From Polyangiaceae bacterium (GTDB lineage: Bacteria > Myxococcota_A > Polyangia > Polyangiales > Polyangiaceae), in assembly GCA_016715885.1 (NCBI GenBank), contig JADJXL010000028.1:744001-808000 (forward strand): 64,000 nt of DNA, in the 5' to 3' direction. Shown here piece after piece: positions 19,438 through 29,334 of the stretch. Position 1 is the first letter of the stretch; each line of letters opens with the position of its first letter. The position numbers and the translations under genes are program-made. A model generated the notes under the pieces. It was given only the letters and a program-made list of their open reading frames with translations, made no database searches and was not told the origin of the DNA.

Positions 19438-20173
19438 TTGGGGAATGGGTGCGGGTGGGCGGAATTCTCCAAAGGATCGCGCATAGACCATCAAACGCAT
19501 GTCGTGGTGCCAACGCGAAATTCTTTCTGGCACACTCACGACACCTGGCGTAGTCAAGGATGCATTCTTCATGAGCGACGTGCCTTCTCCAGTCAAACGA
19601 CGTCTGCCCGCCACGGTCCTCGCGCTCGGTTTTACGAGCTTGCTTGCCGACATCGCCTCGGAGATGATCTTCCCACTGTTGCCAGTCTTCATCGTGTCCC
19701 TTGGCGCAGCGCCGACGTTCTTGGGTCTCGTCGAGGGCCTCGCCGATGCCACGTCGAGCGTGCTCAAGCTCGCGTCGGGTCACCTGGCCGATCGCACATC
19801 GACAAAGAAGCCGTTCGTCGTGTTCGGCTATGGCGTGGCAGCGCTTGCGCGACCGTTGGTTGCCCTGGCGACCGCCCCTTGGCAAGTGCTCGCTGTCCGA
19901 GTTACGGACCGCATTGGCAAGGGCATTCGTACCGCGCCGCGCGACGTGCTCATCGCGAACTCGGTCACGTCGGCGGAGTCGGGCCGCGCGTTTGGCTTTC
20001 ATCGGGCGATGGACCATGCAGGCGCGGTGATCGGACCGATCATTGCGACCGTATTGCTCGGTTTCGGTTGGGAGCTGCGGTCGGTCTTTGCGGTCGCATT
20101 GATTCCGGGAATTCTCTCGGTGCTGGCCGTGCTGACGGTGCGCGAGCCTGCTGCGTCGCATTCGGAAGCCTCA

Positions 20174-20190
20174 GAGGGTGTTGATCAAGG
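20174..20190 (+). repeat. Left terminal inverted repeat of the IS
   Basis: GAGGGTGTTGATCAAGG; the first 14 bases are the reverse complement of the last 14 bases of the element at 20941-20954. Flanked outside by the TCA duplication. Confidence 0.85.
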
Positions 20191-20214
20191 TTTGGCCGCG
20201 AACTGTTTGGTTTT

Positions 20215-20943
20215 TTGGAACACAACGCGTTCTGCAGAAATCCGACAACTGACGTGTGCGAGAACCCGTTGAACGGACTTGGATTGGTTGATCGAGCCCA
20301 TGATCCACCGATGATGCGAATCTTAAGAGCCGTTTACCACCGACAGCGCGATGATATCGTAGCGGGTTGTTTCGTTTGTGGGCCTCCTTTTCACGGTTCA
20401 GAATATCGATAGAGGCGTGCTGACGATCCACAATCGACTTGCAGCATGGTGCGCGTTGCTGCGGGGCGAGACAGCGCCGATGGACGACAGCCAAAGCGTC
20501 AAAACGACCGAGTCGGCGGACCCAGGGCTAACCGGGAAAACAACGGACGAAGCGTCATTGCTCGTGGACGCGGGTCTCGTTCCGTCGTCTGGAATCGCGG
20601 GTCGGTTCAAGATCGTGATGGAGCGGTTCCGTTGGAAGCACGAATATCCAACGCTGAAACGCGTTGGGTCGACGGTGCGTACAGGAAAAGTCACACACGT
20701 CGAACGAAACCGGAACAACCAGCGAAATGGTCAACGCACCGACGCATGAAAGATTCGTCGTTTTGCCCAAACGATGGGTCGGCGAACGAACCTTCGGTTG
20801 GTTCGCAAACTACCGCATCCTCAGCAAGAATACGAGCGAACTCACGAATCGGCCAAGCGGATATTTTTCTCGCAATGACATCATTGATGCTCAGACGCTT
20901 GACGACCCCTGCAGACGAACGCAAGGAGCCCCGAAAATCCTGA
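20215..20943 (+). pseudogene. IS5-family DDE transposase remnant
   Basis: Pieces of one transposase are spread over all three plus frames: DSQSVKTTES (first catalytic Asp region), VQDRDGAVPLEAR and RWVDGAYRKS (second Asp), FVVLPKRWVGERTFGWFANY (catalytic Glu in the WxxERTFxW motif, next to RYRRLSK-like YRILSK), and ADIFLAMTSLMLRRL at the end. At least three frameshifts separate them and the N-terminal part is poorly recognisable. No active enzyme can be made from it. Confidence 0.8.
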
Positions 20944-20954
20944 TCAACACCCTC
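20939..20954 (-). repeat. Right terminal inverted repeat of the IS
   Basis: CCTGATCAACACCCTC on the plus strand, followed by the second TCA target duplication and the resumed MFS reading frame. Confidence 0.85.
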
Positions 20955-21480
20955 TCAGGGCAGGACAAGAGCAATCAGCAACGGCTGCCCGGATCGCTGC
21001 GCAGCTACCTCGCAATCGTTGCCCTCTTTGCGCTTGGCAATTCGTCCGATGCCTTTTTGCTCCTCCGTGCGCGTGATCTCGGCGTGTCGGTAGCGTCGTT
21101 GCCCGTGCTCTGGACGGTTTTCCACGTAGCAAAGCTCGTGAGCTCCTACATCGGCGGCGATTGGTCCGATCGCATTGCGCGCCCGAAGCTCATCGTCTCC
21201 GGGTGGGTGCTTTATGCGATGACGTATCTTGCATTCGGTGTGGCAACTCGAAATTGGCACGCGTGGGCACTCTTCATCGTGTACGGCATTTATTATGGTC
21301 TCACCGAGCCAGCCGAAAAGGCGCTCGTCAAGGAGCTAGCGCCGCCTGCGGTCCGTGGGCGAGCATACGGCATGTACAATTTCATCATGGGAGCGAGCGC
21401 GGTTCCGGCCGGCGTTTTGACGGGATGGCTTTGGCAGACTTGGAGTCCGCTCGTCGCGCTCGCCACTGGCGCCGCCATTG

Positions 21481-21708
21481 CTACAGCCTCGTCGATGGCG
21501 CTGATCGTATGGTCGAGCTCATCGGACCGACTGCCCGCAAACGAATAATCCAGATAGCTACACCGGCTGCGCTCAAGATGCCCCATGTTGGAAGTTCGAC
21601 GAGGCCATGCACGATGCCGACAAGCTCCAGGATCGGCGCAAACACAGCAAGCGCCAGCGCCAGCGCGAAGAGCATTACCACGATCGAAGCACTTGGCGAA
21701 GAAGGCAA
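21481..21708 (-). CDS. Possible small two-helix membrane protein
   Basis: 75 codons on the minus strand, overlapping the MFS 3' end by about 68 bp. Two hydrophobic stretches (SIVVMLFALALALAVFAPIL and TWGILSAAGVAIWII) make a plausible membrane hairpin, and codon third positions look coding-like. No family recognised and no clear ribosome site. It may also be the end of a larger gene broken near 21710, where the [2Fe-2S] fragment begins on the other strand. Confidence 0.35.
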   Translation of the reverse strand: MPSSPSASIVVMLFALALALAVFAPILELVGIVHGLVELPTWGILSAAGVAIWIIRLRAVGPMSSTIRSAPSTRL

Positions 21709-22039
21709 ACCACACCCGGTGCAATAGGCATGGCGCGAGGAAGAAGTCTCGCAGTGCGGTTATTGCCTGCCCGGGCAGATCATGACAGCCGCGGCGCTTT
21801 GAAAAAGCATCCCCAGCCGACGGACGCGTACATCGACGAAGGTATGCGTGGAGCGCTTTGTCGCTGTGGAACATATCCACGTATTCGTCGAGCCATTCAC
21901 CGCACGCAACGTGCGGGGGGTAAACTCGGTGAATGCAAAACGCGCGGCTCGCCGCACGGTTTGCGCGGAACATTCGCGGCGCATGCCAAATCTTCAGCAC
22001 ACCCAGTAACCATGTCGTAATTCATAACACAAATCATCG
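21549..22039. other. Region between the MFS remnant and the sigma-54 promoter
   Basis: Apart from the [2Fe-2S] subunit fragment on the plus strand and the possible small membrane protein on the minus strand, I see nothing that can be supported here. Confidence 0.4.
21728..21921 (+). pseudogene. C-terminal fragment of a [2Fe-2S] molybdenum hydroxylase small subunit (IorA-like)
   Basis: Reads AWREEEVSQCGYCLPGQIM then, after one missing T in 'gcgctttgaaaaag', KKHPQPTDAYIDEGMRGALC and RCGTYPRIRRAIHR. The CGYC...CRCGTY pattern is the second [2Fe-2S] cluster site of xanthine-oxidase type small subunits. Only the last ~65 residues exist; the plant-type ferredoxin half is gone. It is on the same strand as the truncated large subunit gene about 11 kb to the left, and both may descend from one iorAB-like pair. 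Confidence 0.7.
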
Positions 22040-22056
22040 CTGGCACAGTTGTTGCC
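22040..22056 (+). promoter_or_regulatory. Sigma-54 (-24/-12) promoter of the STAS-like gene
   Basis: CTGGCACAGTTGTTGCC matches the consensus YTGGCACGRNNNTTGCW at all positions except G>A at the seventh base of TGGCACG; the GG and GC are correctly spaced. It lies 50 bp before the start codon at 22106, in the right orientation. Expected to need an AAA+ enhancer-binding protein. Confidence 0.65.
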
Positions 22057-22105
22057 CAGGCGACTATCGTTTATATCCTCCTCATTTCCTGAAGGAGACA
22101 CGCGT

Positions 22106-22507
22106 ATGGATAAAGTTGTCGAAACACATTGCGGTAATCAGTCCATTACCTTTGAGGCCCCCGACCTCTTGGTGGTGACGCTGCGCGGCGAGGTGACGCG
22201 TCAGGAGATCCGGGATCTCCACGCTGCGCGCGACGCGCTCACCGCTGGCCTTGAGCAGGTCCTGCTCCTGTGTTGCCTGCGTGATCTCGAGAGAGTCTCT
22301 ATGGCCGCCGGCCGGGGGTTGGCAGAAAAAGCCGATCCGAGGGTGCGAGCCATCGCACTCGTCAACGCGAGCTATCGGACCCAGATCTTGGCGCAAATGG
22401 CCATCCGTTCCGCTCAGCTCTTCACAAGACTCCATACCCGCCTCCACTTCGCCGAGACGGAGGAAAGCGCACGCGCATGGCTCGCGCAAGTGCGGACCAC
22501 GACGTAA
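22106..22507 (+). CDS. STAS/SpoIIAA-like domain protein
   Basis: 133 residues. TFEAPDLLVVTLRGEVTRQE opens a SpoIIAA/STAS-like fold, followed by VLLLCCLRDLERVSMAAGRG and a middle VRAIALVNASYRTQILAQMA that resembles the myxobacterial STAS-like family ending in a FAETEESARAWLAQ motif. These cytosolic proteins are thought to act as small regulatory or lipid-binding partners; the role here is unknown. AAGGAG precedes the ATG at 22106. It stands alone between a sigma-54 promoter and an intrinsic terminator, a clean monocistronic unit. Confidence 0.75.
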   Translation: MDKVVETHCGNQSITFEAPDLLVVTLRGEVTRQEIRDLHAARDALTAGLEQVLLLCCLRDLERVSMAAGRGLAEKADPRVRAIALVNASYRTQILAQMAIRSAQLFTRLHTRLHFAETEESARAWLAQVRTTT

Positions 22508-22533
22508 CGAATGCGCATCCAAACAAAATGACG

Positions 22534-22565
22534 ACGCGCCGCCCTGATACAGAGCGGCGCGTTTT
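22534..22565 (+). terminator. Intrinsic terminator after the STAS-like gene
   Basis: Nine-bp perfect GC-rich stem ACGCGCCGC / GCGGCGCGT with an 11-nt loop, followed by TTTT. It sits 26 bp after the stop codon and also before the convergent activase-partner gene end at 22592. Confidence 0.75.
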
Positions 22566-22591
22566 CTGCCGTCATCCTGCGTGATCGTCAA

Positions 22592-24528
22592 TCACTCCGC
22601 CGCGATTCGTTCCTCTTCGACGAACTGCGACGTCCGGACTTCCGGATTGTTCTCGAATATCGCCTTGCCAAGCAGCTTCTGGAAGAGCGGCGTGAGCCTT
22701 TCCATCGCTTTGCCTTGCAGCATTTCGCGAAGCAACGCCGCGTCTTCCTTGGCACGCGAAATGGTCTCCGGATCGGTCACCGCTTTGACCACCGTGCTCA
22801 TCGTCCCCGGCGCCTGCTTCGCCGCTTCCACCACGACTTCCGCAACGTGTTTGGCACGATGAACCGCTCGCTCGGCAAACGATTGCTTGATGAGCGGCGC
22901 GAGCTCGTACACCATGTTCGCCGCCGTCCCCGCCACATGATGCGGCGGATAATAAAGCGCGCTCTTGTATTTCGGATTCTTGTCCATGAACGCTCGCACA
23001 TCGTCGAGCGAAAGACCAGTTTCCTTCAGCGCCTTTTCGAGCTCCTGCTCGGCCGCAATACGCGCCTTGAACATGTACATCTGGATGCGCGAATAAAAAT
23101 TCGCCGCCCCATCGCCGCTCGTCTCCACCGCGCAGAAAATCGTGCCCGGATACCGACCCGTAATCAACGATTGCACACCATCCGATACACCCGACGACGG
23201 CATGCATCCGAACGGTTTCACACTCACCGTGATGTGCGCCTTGTTCTTCACGGCATTCACGATGAGCTTACCAACCTCCATGTGCCCTTCGCCGCCACGG
23301 AGATCATTCGAATAGTACCCTTCGGCAACTTCCGCCACGAGGTCCATGTCGGGCAAGTGGTAATCGTGCAATCCAACGGGTTGCGCGAATGCCTGGAAAC
23401 CAACCTTGAGCGCCGTCTCCGCCATGCGCATCGTCGCAATGCGCTTGGTCACGTCGAATTCGCCCTGGTGGTCCTTCAACCCATAGAGCCCGTCATCCGT
23501 CCCGCGCAGCTCGAATCGATCCGCCGTGTCGTGACGAACTTCCCAGAGGTTGTACAAAAGCCACGCCGTCGTCAATTGAATGTCGTTTTCGGCGCCCTCG
23601 CTCTCGAGGAACTCTGCAGCGCATAATTGCTGCGTCGCCTTCGGTCGTCATGGCCCAGAATTCGCCAATGATCGACGTCTTCGCACGCACGCGAAGCCTG
23701 TCCACTTCGACAGCCTCGAAGAGCGACCGGCACTTGTAAAGCGCCACCAATATGTTCGTCTGCTCGTAAAGCGCCTTGTACAGAATGCGCTTCGCCTCTT
23801 CCATCGCCTTGTTCGTCGCACCCGGCACGACTTCGTACGGGCGAATGCGATACCCGAGCGCATTGAGCACATCGCCGCACACGATGGCTTTGATGAGCGC
23901 AATGAAGAACGCAGGGTTCATTTTCGAGGCCCACGTCATCGCCGGTCGCTTGCGACAAACCACCCGTTTGCTGGAAGAGCATCACGCGGAATCCATCGAA
24001 TCCCGCATCACGCAATGACTTGCGGTATTCCGTGACGTACATGCCAAACCGACAAGGGCCGCACGCGCCGGCCGTCAAGAAAATGTAGTCCTTGATGATG
24101 TCCTCGGACGACATGCCCTTTTCATCGCGAAGCGCAACGAGATACTTGATCAGGTTGCCGACGGTGAAATACGTCGGATTGCATTGCCCGCGATTGCCGA
24201 ATTCCTTGCCGAATTGAAGCGCCGCATTGTCCGGCGTTCCAAAGTTGATGACGTTGTAGCCTTGTCCCGCAAGCGCACCTTCGGCCAAGAAGTCTTGCGC
24301 CGCCGTCAAACCCGAAACGAGCAACGTCACGTTCTTGCGTTCATTTTTGCGCATCGTCGGATCGAGCATGTTGTCGACCCATTGCTTGCGCTCCTTCTTG
24401 ATGCCGAGCCGCTCACGCTCCGATTCCTCGAATGCGCGCAGCTCCGCGTCGATGTCGATATCCGCCTTTTTGCCATTCGCGCCGCCATTGATGACTGGCA
24501 ACCGCGTCTTCTGAACTGAAGCTTCCAT
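22592..24528 (-). CDS. 2-hydroxyacyl-CoA dehydratase (HgdB)-like protein of an activase pair (frameshifted)
   Basis: About 645 codons in three frames that join into one conserved protein; breaks lie near 23930 and between 23600 and 23640. Landmarks: NVTLLVSGLTAAQDFLAEGA, GNRGQCNPTYFTVGNLIKYL, FLTAGACGPCRFGMYVTEYR, VMLFQQTGG, MNPAFFIALIKAIVCGDVLN, KPFGCMPSSGVSDGVQSL and ALYYPPHHVAGTAANMVYE. The GACGPCR and FGCMPS cysteines are the likely [4Fe-4S] ligands. It is the partner ORF of the large tandem-BadF protein upstream (22 bp gap, same strand). The family is related to dehydratase components that remove water from 2-hydroxyacyl-CoA by ketyl-radical chemistry; the substrate here is unknown. Confidence 0.8.
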
Positions 24529-24550
24529 CGGTTATCTCCCTATTTCCCCG

Positions 24551-27500
24551 TCAAACCCGCACCACGGTGCCATCTGCTTGCTTTTTCTTGAGCTGAACCA
24601 ATCCCTTCGGCGGCTCGGGCGGAGCAGGCGGAGGCGCTTCATACGCCCGCACCTTTGCCGAAAGTTCCACAATCTGCTTTTCGAGCTCCGGATCCGAAGC
24701 GCGCCTCTCCGCCAGCGACGCCGCCTTCATCTTCAAAGCTCGAGACGCTTTTGTCGATGTTATGCGCAAGCTCGTCTTTCTTCTTCGCCAAATCCTCCAG
24801 CGATTCTTGATACAGCTTCAAACTGTGCGCATACGTTTTCACGCGAATCTTGATCGAACCACCAGGCTTGTTCGCGTCGATGTCGTGAAGCGCCGCATAA
24901 GGCGTAGCGCTCGCCGTTACGATGTTATCGATGATCCCGTACGTCGGCGAATCGTGCCCGCACTTGAAGCTCGACAAGTCCAAGAGCACCACGTTCGGGT
25001 GCCGCGCAGCGAATTTCACCGCCCACACCTTCTGCGCGCTGTTCGCCGAATAGTTTTCCGGCCAAACGTCATTGATGTTCAGCGGATGCTGCCCACGCGC
25101 ATGTTCTTCCTTGAAGAACCGACGCAAGTAGTCCTCGTCGCGCGGAATCGACCGGACGCTCAAAATGGGATACCCGAGCACCTGGAATTCTTCGGGAATG
25201 CCATGATTGAGCCCCGGATCGGAATGGTACGGACGACCCACCATCAAAATGGCGAGCCTGTTTTCCGCCTCCACCGTCTCCAAAATCGCTCGGCCCTTTT
25301 CCTGCAATTCGCGGTCGAACGCATCGAGCGCTTTCATCGCTTCCCGATGCGCATGATCGCTTTCGTCTTCGGTCACGCCGAGCCGCGGGCCCCACGTTTC
25401 GTACATGCGCCGCGCCGTGAGCAATGGTTCGGCAAACGTGACCGGCGGATCGAGGTATTCGATGCCGCGCGTCGCGAAAAAGTCGACCTCCTTCGTAAAG
25501 GCCGCTTTCATGACGTCCGGCACACCCGCCACGATCGGGCAGCTCGCATTGTCCATCACGCCTTTGCCAAAACTCGGCACGTGCGTCAGAATGGGGAAGA
25601 AAATGTATTTGAGCGGTTTTTCCGGCGAATGCTGGTGAAACAGCAAGTTGTGAATGTGCGCCTGCGCGACCTTCGACGGGAAACACGGATCGACCGATCC
25701 ATACTTCCCACCTTCGACCCACATCTCTTCGCTCGTTTCCTCGCTGAAGACGACGTTTTGCTTCGGAATCCCAAGCGCCTCGAAGTAAGCCCGGAAATAC
25801 GGCCCTGTCGAATACAGGTTCAGCACGCGCGGAATGCCAATGCGCGTTCGTCGCAACTTTTCCGCAACCTGCGGACCACTTCGCCGGAAAGGACGCGTCG
25901 TTTCGACACGCCGTACGCTGAGGAGGCCCTTCTTGACGACGTAATCCTTGATGGGCGTCCCATCCGCGGGCATCGGGATGTATTTGTAAAAGCTGCGGAA
26001 CGCCAATTTGCTTTCGTAATCCACGACGTTCGGGAATTGCTTGGCGATCTTTTTGCGGTCCGCGACGAGCGCCAGCATCGCGTCTTCGCTTTCGACGGTG
26101 CCCTTTTCGCACGAAAAACCCGAAATGTACCGCGCCGTCGATCCATCCGGACGTTCGGCATCGATGAACGTCCGCTTGCATTCGTTCGGGCAGAAGTGAC
26201 AAACCGTCTCGTCGTCGTTCTTCGTGGCATACTTCAGATTGATGGCCGCATCGAGACCAATGAACGTCGACGTTCCACGACGCTTGATGACGCGCAACGT
26301 TTCGAATGCAGCTCCAATCGCGCCCGCTTCACCCGTGTGCGGATGAACGAAGACCTCCCCGTCCGGTACGCGTTCCTTGATGTAATCGACTTGCGCCTTC
26401 ACGGCGGCCAAGTTGTATTGCGTTCCGCCTTGCAAAACGAAGCGCCGACCCAGCGACGCCAAACGCGGATTTGCACGACGTATTGCCAAACGTTTTCGGC
26501 AACACCTGCGCCAAACCCGCCAAGAGCTCTTCCTTGGAAAAACCTTCCTTTTGGAAGTTCACGCGATCGGTATCGAGAAACACCGCGCAGCCATAACTGA
26601 ATTTCGGCGCGAGCTCCGCTTGGAAGGCCGTGTCCGCATATTCGGTCACGCGCAAACCGAATTGATCGGCCATGGCCTGCAAGAGCATTCCATTGCCCGC
26701 CGAACACGAATTCGACAAGCGGAAATTGGCGATGTCGCCGTTTTTCATGAACAGAACCTTGATGTCCTGTCCACCAATGTCGCAAATGACGTCCACGTCG
26801 CCGAAATACCGCACGGCGCTCATCATGTGCGCCACCGTTTCGACGATGTTGACATCCGCGCGCATCGTTTCTTGCAAAACGTCCGCCGCATAGCCCGTCG
26901 CGCCAAACCCCATGACATCGAGCGTCGCGCCTTGGCTCTGGATGTATTCACGAAGCTGCGCGAGCAATTCCTTCGTGTCCTGAATGGGATTGCCCTTCGA
27001 CAACTGATACGCCTTGCAGACGATTTCACCCTGCTCGTCCACCAAAACGGCCTTCGACGACGTCGATCCACCATCGACTCCAATCACCCCACGCACGACC
27101 GACCCGGGTTCGAGCTTCATCGGCTTGAACCTGGGAATCGCATAAAGCTTTTGGAAATCGGACACTTCATCGTTGGAACGCACGAGCGGCGGGCCGGCAC
27201 TTTCCCCGAGCCGCGCTTTGCGACCATTTTCATGTATTCGACGAGCCCAGCGAGACCCGTGTAAAGCCCGATCTCGGCCGCTTCGCGCATGCCATACACG
27301 CACGCACCGAATGCCGCATAATATTGCGCGTTTTCTGGAACGAAAATCGTCTCTTCGATGGGCTGATCCTTGGGCCACGCATACCCGCGCTCGTTCCACG
27401 TTTCTGGAATTCGCTTGCGCCAGCATTCTTGCAAGAACGGAAGGTACGTATTGGGGCCACCGAGCAAAATGACGCGGTGACGCAGGGTTGACCCGCGAGT

Positions 27501-28142
27501 CAGTACCGACAAATTTTGCAGTACGATGGCATCGGCGAGCGAGCACAAGATTTCGGTCGAGGGAATGCCGCTCTTGACGAGGTTGACGATGTCGGTTTCC
27601 GCAAATACGCCACATTTGGCCGCCACGTGGTGCAGCTTCGAGTCGTCGAAATGAATCGTGCGGACCACATCAGCAGGCAACCCCACCTTGATCATGCACT
27701 TGTCAATCGTCGCACCCGTACCGGATGCGCATTTGTCGTTCATCGACGGTGCAGCGGTTTTGTCCCCCGTCTTTTCATCCTTCTTGAAAATGATGATCTT
27801 GGCGTCCTGTCCACCAAGCTCGATGACGCTGCCCACATCGGGGTGGAGCGTTTCGACGGCGAGTGTGACTGCATTCACTTCCTGGACGAATTTGGCGCCG
27901 AGCGATTGGCATAGAGGAAGAGCGCCCGAGCCGGTCATGAAGACGCGCCATTCGGGGCGAGGTGAATCCGGGAAGGCTGCTTCGATGCACTCGAGCATCT
28001 CCACCACTTTTTCGGGTTGCTTCGTCTGGTGGCGCTGATAGTCGCTCCAGAGAATTTCGCGGGTCGAAGGGTCCAGAACGACCGCTTTTACCGTCGTCGA
28101 TCCCACGTCGATTCCGATCACCACCGGCTCGCGCCTGCTCAT
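24551..28142 (-). CDS. Tandem BadF/HgdC-type acyl-CoA dehydratase activase with DUF2229 (frameshifted)
   Basis: About 1197 codons, broken by at least three frameshifts (near 27190, two within 26460-26510, and near 24740). Domain 1 has GIDVGSTTVKAVVLD (ATP phosphate loop), LGGQDAKI, NDKCASGTGA and AAKCGVFAETD, the Cys residues that hold the shared [4Fe-4S] cluster in HgdC. Domain 2 repeats the fold: GVDGGSTSSKAVLVD, DIGGQDIKVLF, SNSCSAGNGM. Then QGGTQYNLAAVKAQVDYI, CHFCPNECKRTF, FSCEKGTVES, DPCFPSKVAQAHIHNLLF and SFKCGHDSPTYG form the DUF2229/C-terminal half with further Cys. It should hydrolyse ATP to inject an electron into a dehydratase. First gene of the two-gene operon, divergent from tetR. 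Confidence 0.85.
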
Positions 28143-28180
28143 CGGGTCCTCTCCCTCGCAATCGTTTCGAAAAACCAGCG

Positions 28181-28202
28181 GGTGACTGGTCAGTCAGTCA
28201 CC
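28181..28202. promoter_or_regulatory. TetR-type palindromic operator
   Basis: GGTGACTG-GTCAGT-CAGTCACC: perfect 8-bp arms around a 6-nt spacer, between the divergent activase gene (start 28142) and tetR gene (28332). Placement and size suit the TetR dimer; a related site is at 29335. Confidence 0.65.
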
Positions 28203-28331
28203 TGTAACATGAGCCGCTCCGGTAATCAAGAGTCCCGCTTGGTCGGCTGTTACGTTTCGTCGCCTTGGGCCAAAAAACGCCGAAAGGCGTGCGCGCACGG
28301 GCGCGTTTCGGTGTAGAAGGCGCTTGTGGCG

Positions 28332-28961
28332 ATGGACAAGACCGAGCGGCGCATCGAGCTGCTTCGAGCGGCGCGAGACGTATTCGCGACGAAGGGTTAC
28401 CACGCGGCGAAAATCGACGACATCGTCGCGCGTGCAGGGGTCGCAAAGGGCACGTTTTATCTGTACTTCTCAGACAAACGTTCGGTGTTCGTCGAACTGG
28501 TCGATGGACTTTTCTCGCGTCTCGGCGCGGCGATCCTGCAAGTCGACCCGCATGCCGATATCGAAGCTCAAGTCAAGCACAACATTCGTGGCATCGTCGC
28601 GGTGCTGCTCGATGACCCGGCCTTGACGCAACTGCTGCTTTCGTTCGCACCGGGGCTGGATCCCGCGTTCGCTACAAAGCTACGGTCCTTTTACGATGGC
28701 GTGAAACAACTGCTGAAAACGAGCCTGGACGAAGGCCAAGCGATGGGGATCGTGGGGCCGGGAGATACGTCGATGTACGCGACGTTCACCGTGGGGGCGC
28801 TGAAAGAAATCCTCGCGGAATGCACGGGAAGTGGCCCGGTGAGGCCGCGAGAGCAGATCGTCGACGAGCTGTATCGCTTGCTCGAAAGCGGCTATTTGCA
28901 CGGATCGAAGCCGGCGCCGGTAGCGAAAAGCCCGGCGAAGAAGGGGAGAGGGCGGGGTTGA
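28332..28961 (+). CDS. TetR/AcrR-family transcriptional regulator
   Basis: About 209 residues. N-terminal helix-turn-helix: RIELLRAARDVFATKGYHAA, KIDDIVARAGVAKGTFYLYF, SDKRSVFVEL, the standard TetR DNA-binding pattern. The C-terminal helical domain (VAVLLDDPALTQLLLSFAPG onward) would bind the effector, perhaps an acyl-CoA given the divergent target. ATG at 28332 follows an in-frame GTG at 28326. Its last residues (KKGRGRG and the stop) are encoded inside a copy of the A-repeat that continues downstream, so the original C-terminus may have been altered. Confidence 0.88.
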   Translation: MDKTERRIELLRAARDVFATKGYHAAKIDDIVARAGVAKGTFYLYFSDKRSVFVELVDGLFSRLGAAILQVDPHADIEAQVKHNIRGIVAVLLDDPALTQLLLSFAPGLDPAFATKLRSFYDGVKQLLKTSLDEGQAMGIVGPGDTSMYATFTVGALKEILAECTGSGPVRPREQIVDELYRLLESGYLHGSKPAPVAKSPAKKGRGRG

Positions 28962-29320
28962 AGAGGCTGTCTCGAAAGTAATGCGTCACCGCACCCATGC
29001 GCGGGGTTGAAACGGCTGTCTCAAAACTCGAGCCGTAGTGTGTCACCGAACGCCCGCGCGGGATTGAAATCCCGCGCTACACATTCAAAAGTCCCTCACT
29101 ACCGTTCGGGACTGGCCTTGTGGAATTTTCGGATCGTCATCGAGAATCCTCAACGATTTCGCATAGATTGCATGCCTCGCCATGCAGCCATGACGTCAGT
29201 CCGAGCGCGGTAGCGCGAGGACTTCTTGTCGTGTAGCGCGGGGTTTCAACCCCGCGCGGGGCTGGGCGAGGATACGCGTTTCGAGTTTCGAGACAGCCTC
29301 TTTAACCCCGCGCGAGCTTC
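28947..29320. repeat. Nested inverted-repeat element downstream of tetR
   Basis: Unit A (gcggggttgaa...ggctgtctcgaaa) occurs in direct order at ~28952 and ~29001 and inverted at ~29284-29313. Unit B is a small palindrome with core gcgggattgaaatcccgc at 29057-29076 and its inverted relative gcgcggggtttcaaccccgcgc at 29236-29257. Between them, agtccctcactaccgttcgg (~29088) is a degenerate inverted match to the stretch around 29198-29223. Read outside-in the order is A-B-C...C'-B'-A', giving an imperfect ~320-bp palindrome around a ~100-bp centre. No protein-coding potential seen. Confidence 0.65.
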
Positions 29321-29334
29321 ACCCCCGCGCCACG

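Larger units (their letters stand above)
20174..20954 (+). mobile_element. Decayed IS5-family insertion sequence, 781 bp
   Basis: Terminal inverted repeats: left 20174-20190 begins GAGGGTGTTGATCA, right 20939-20954 ends with its exact complement over 14 bp. Target duplication TCA at 20171-20173 and 20955-20957; a TNA-type 3-bp duplication fits the IS5 family (IS427/IS1031 groups). The inside holds a broken transposase on the plus strand. The ends are well kept whereas the coding part is damaged, so the element is old or was inactive on arrival. Confidence 0.85.
19571..21548 (+). pseudogene. MFS transporter split by an insertion sequence
   Basis: Left part (19571-20173) has MFS landmarks IASEMIFPLLPVFIVSLGA, GLADATSSVLKLASGHLAD and RVTDRIGKGIRTAPRDVLIA. 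Right part (20955-21548) continues with SLRSYLAIVALFALGNSSDA, SSYIGGDWSDRIARPKLIV and YYGLTEPAEKALVKELAPP. Removing the 781-bp insert plus one 3-bp duplication (784 bp) joins the two in the same frame to read SHSEASGQDKSNQQ across the junction. The intact protein would have about 397 residues and 12 helices; relatives are annotated as general efflux permeases. The gene is dead in this copy. Confidence 0.85.

Noticed and set aside
19527..19545. Possible sigma-54 site (tggcacactcacgacac) before the MFS gene
   Set aside because: TGGCAC is present but the GC of the -12 element is missing at the right spacing.
24762..26600. 612-codon plus-strand ORF opposite the activase gene
   Set aside because: Arg/His-rich mirror of a conserved minus-strand gene; no family features, typical antisense shadow of GC-rich coding DNA.
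29057..29257. CRISPR-like repeats (gcgggattgaaatcccgc)
   Set aside because: Only two copies, inverted to each other, no regular spacers and no cas genes; belongs to the inverted-repeat element.
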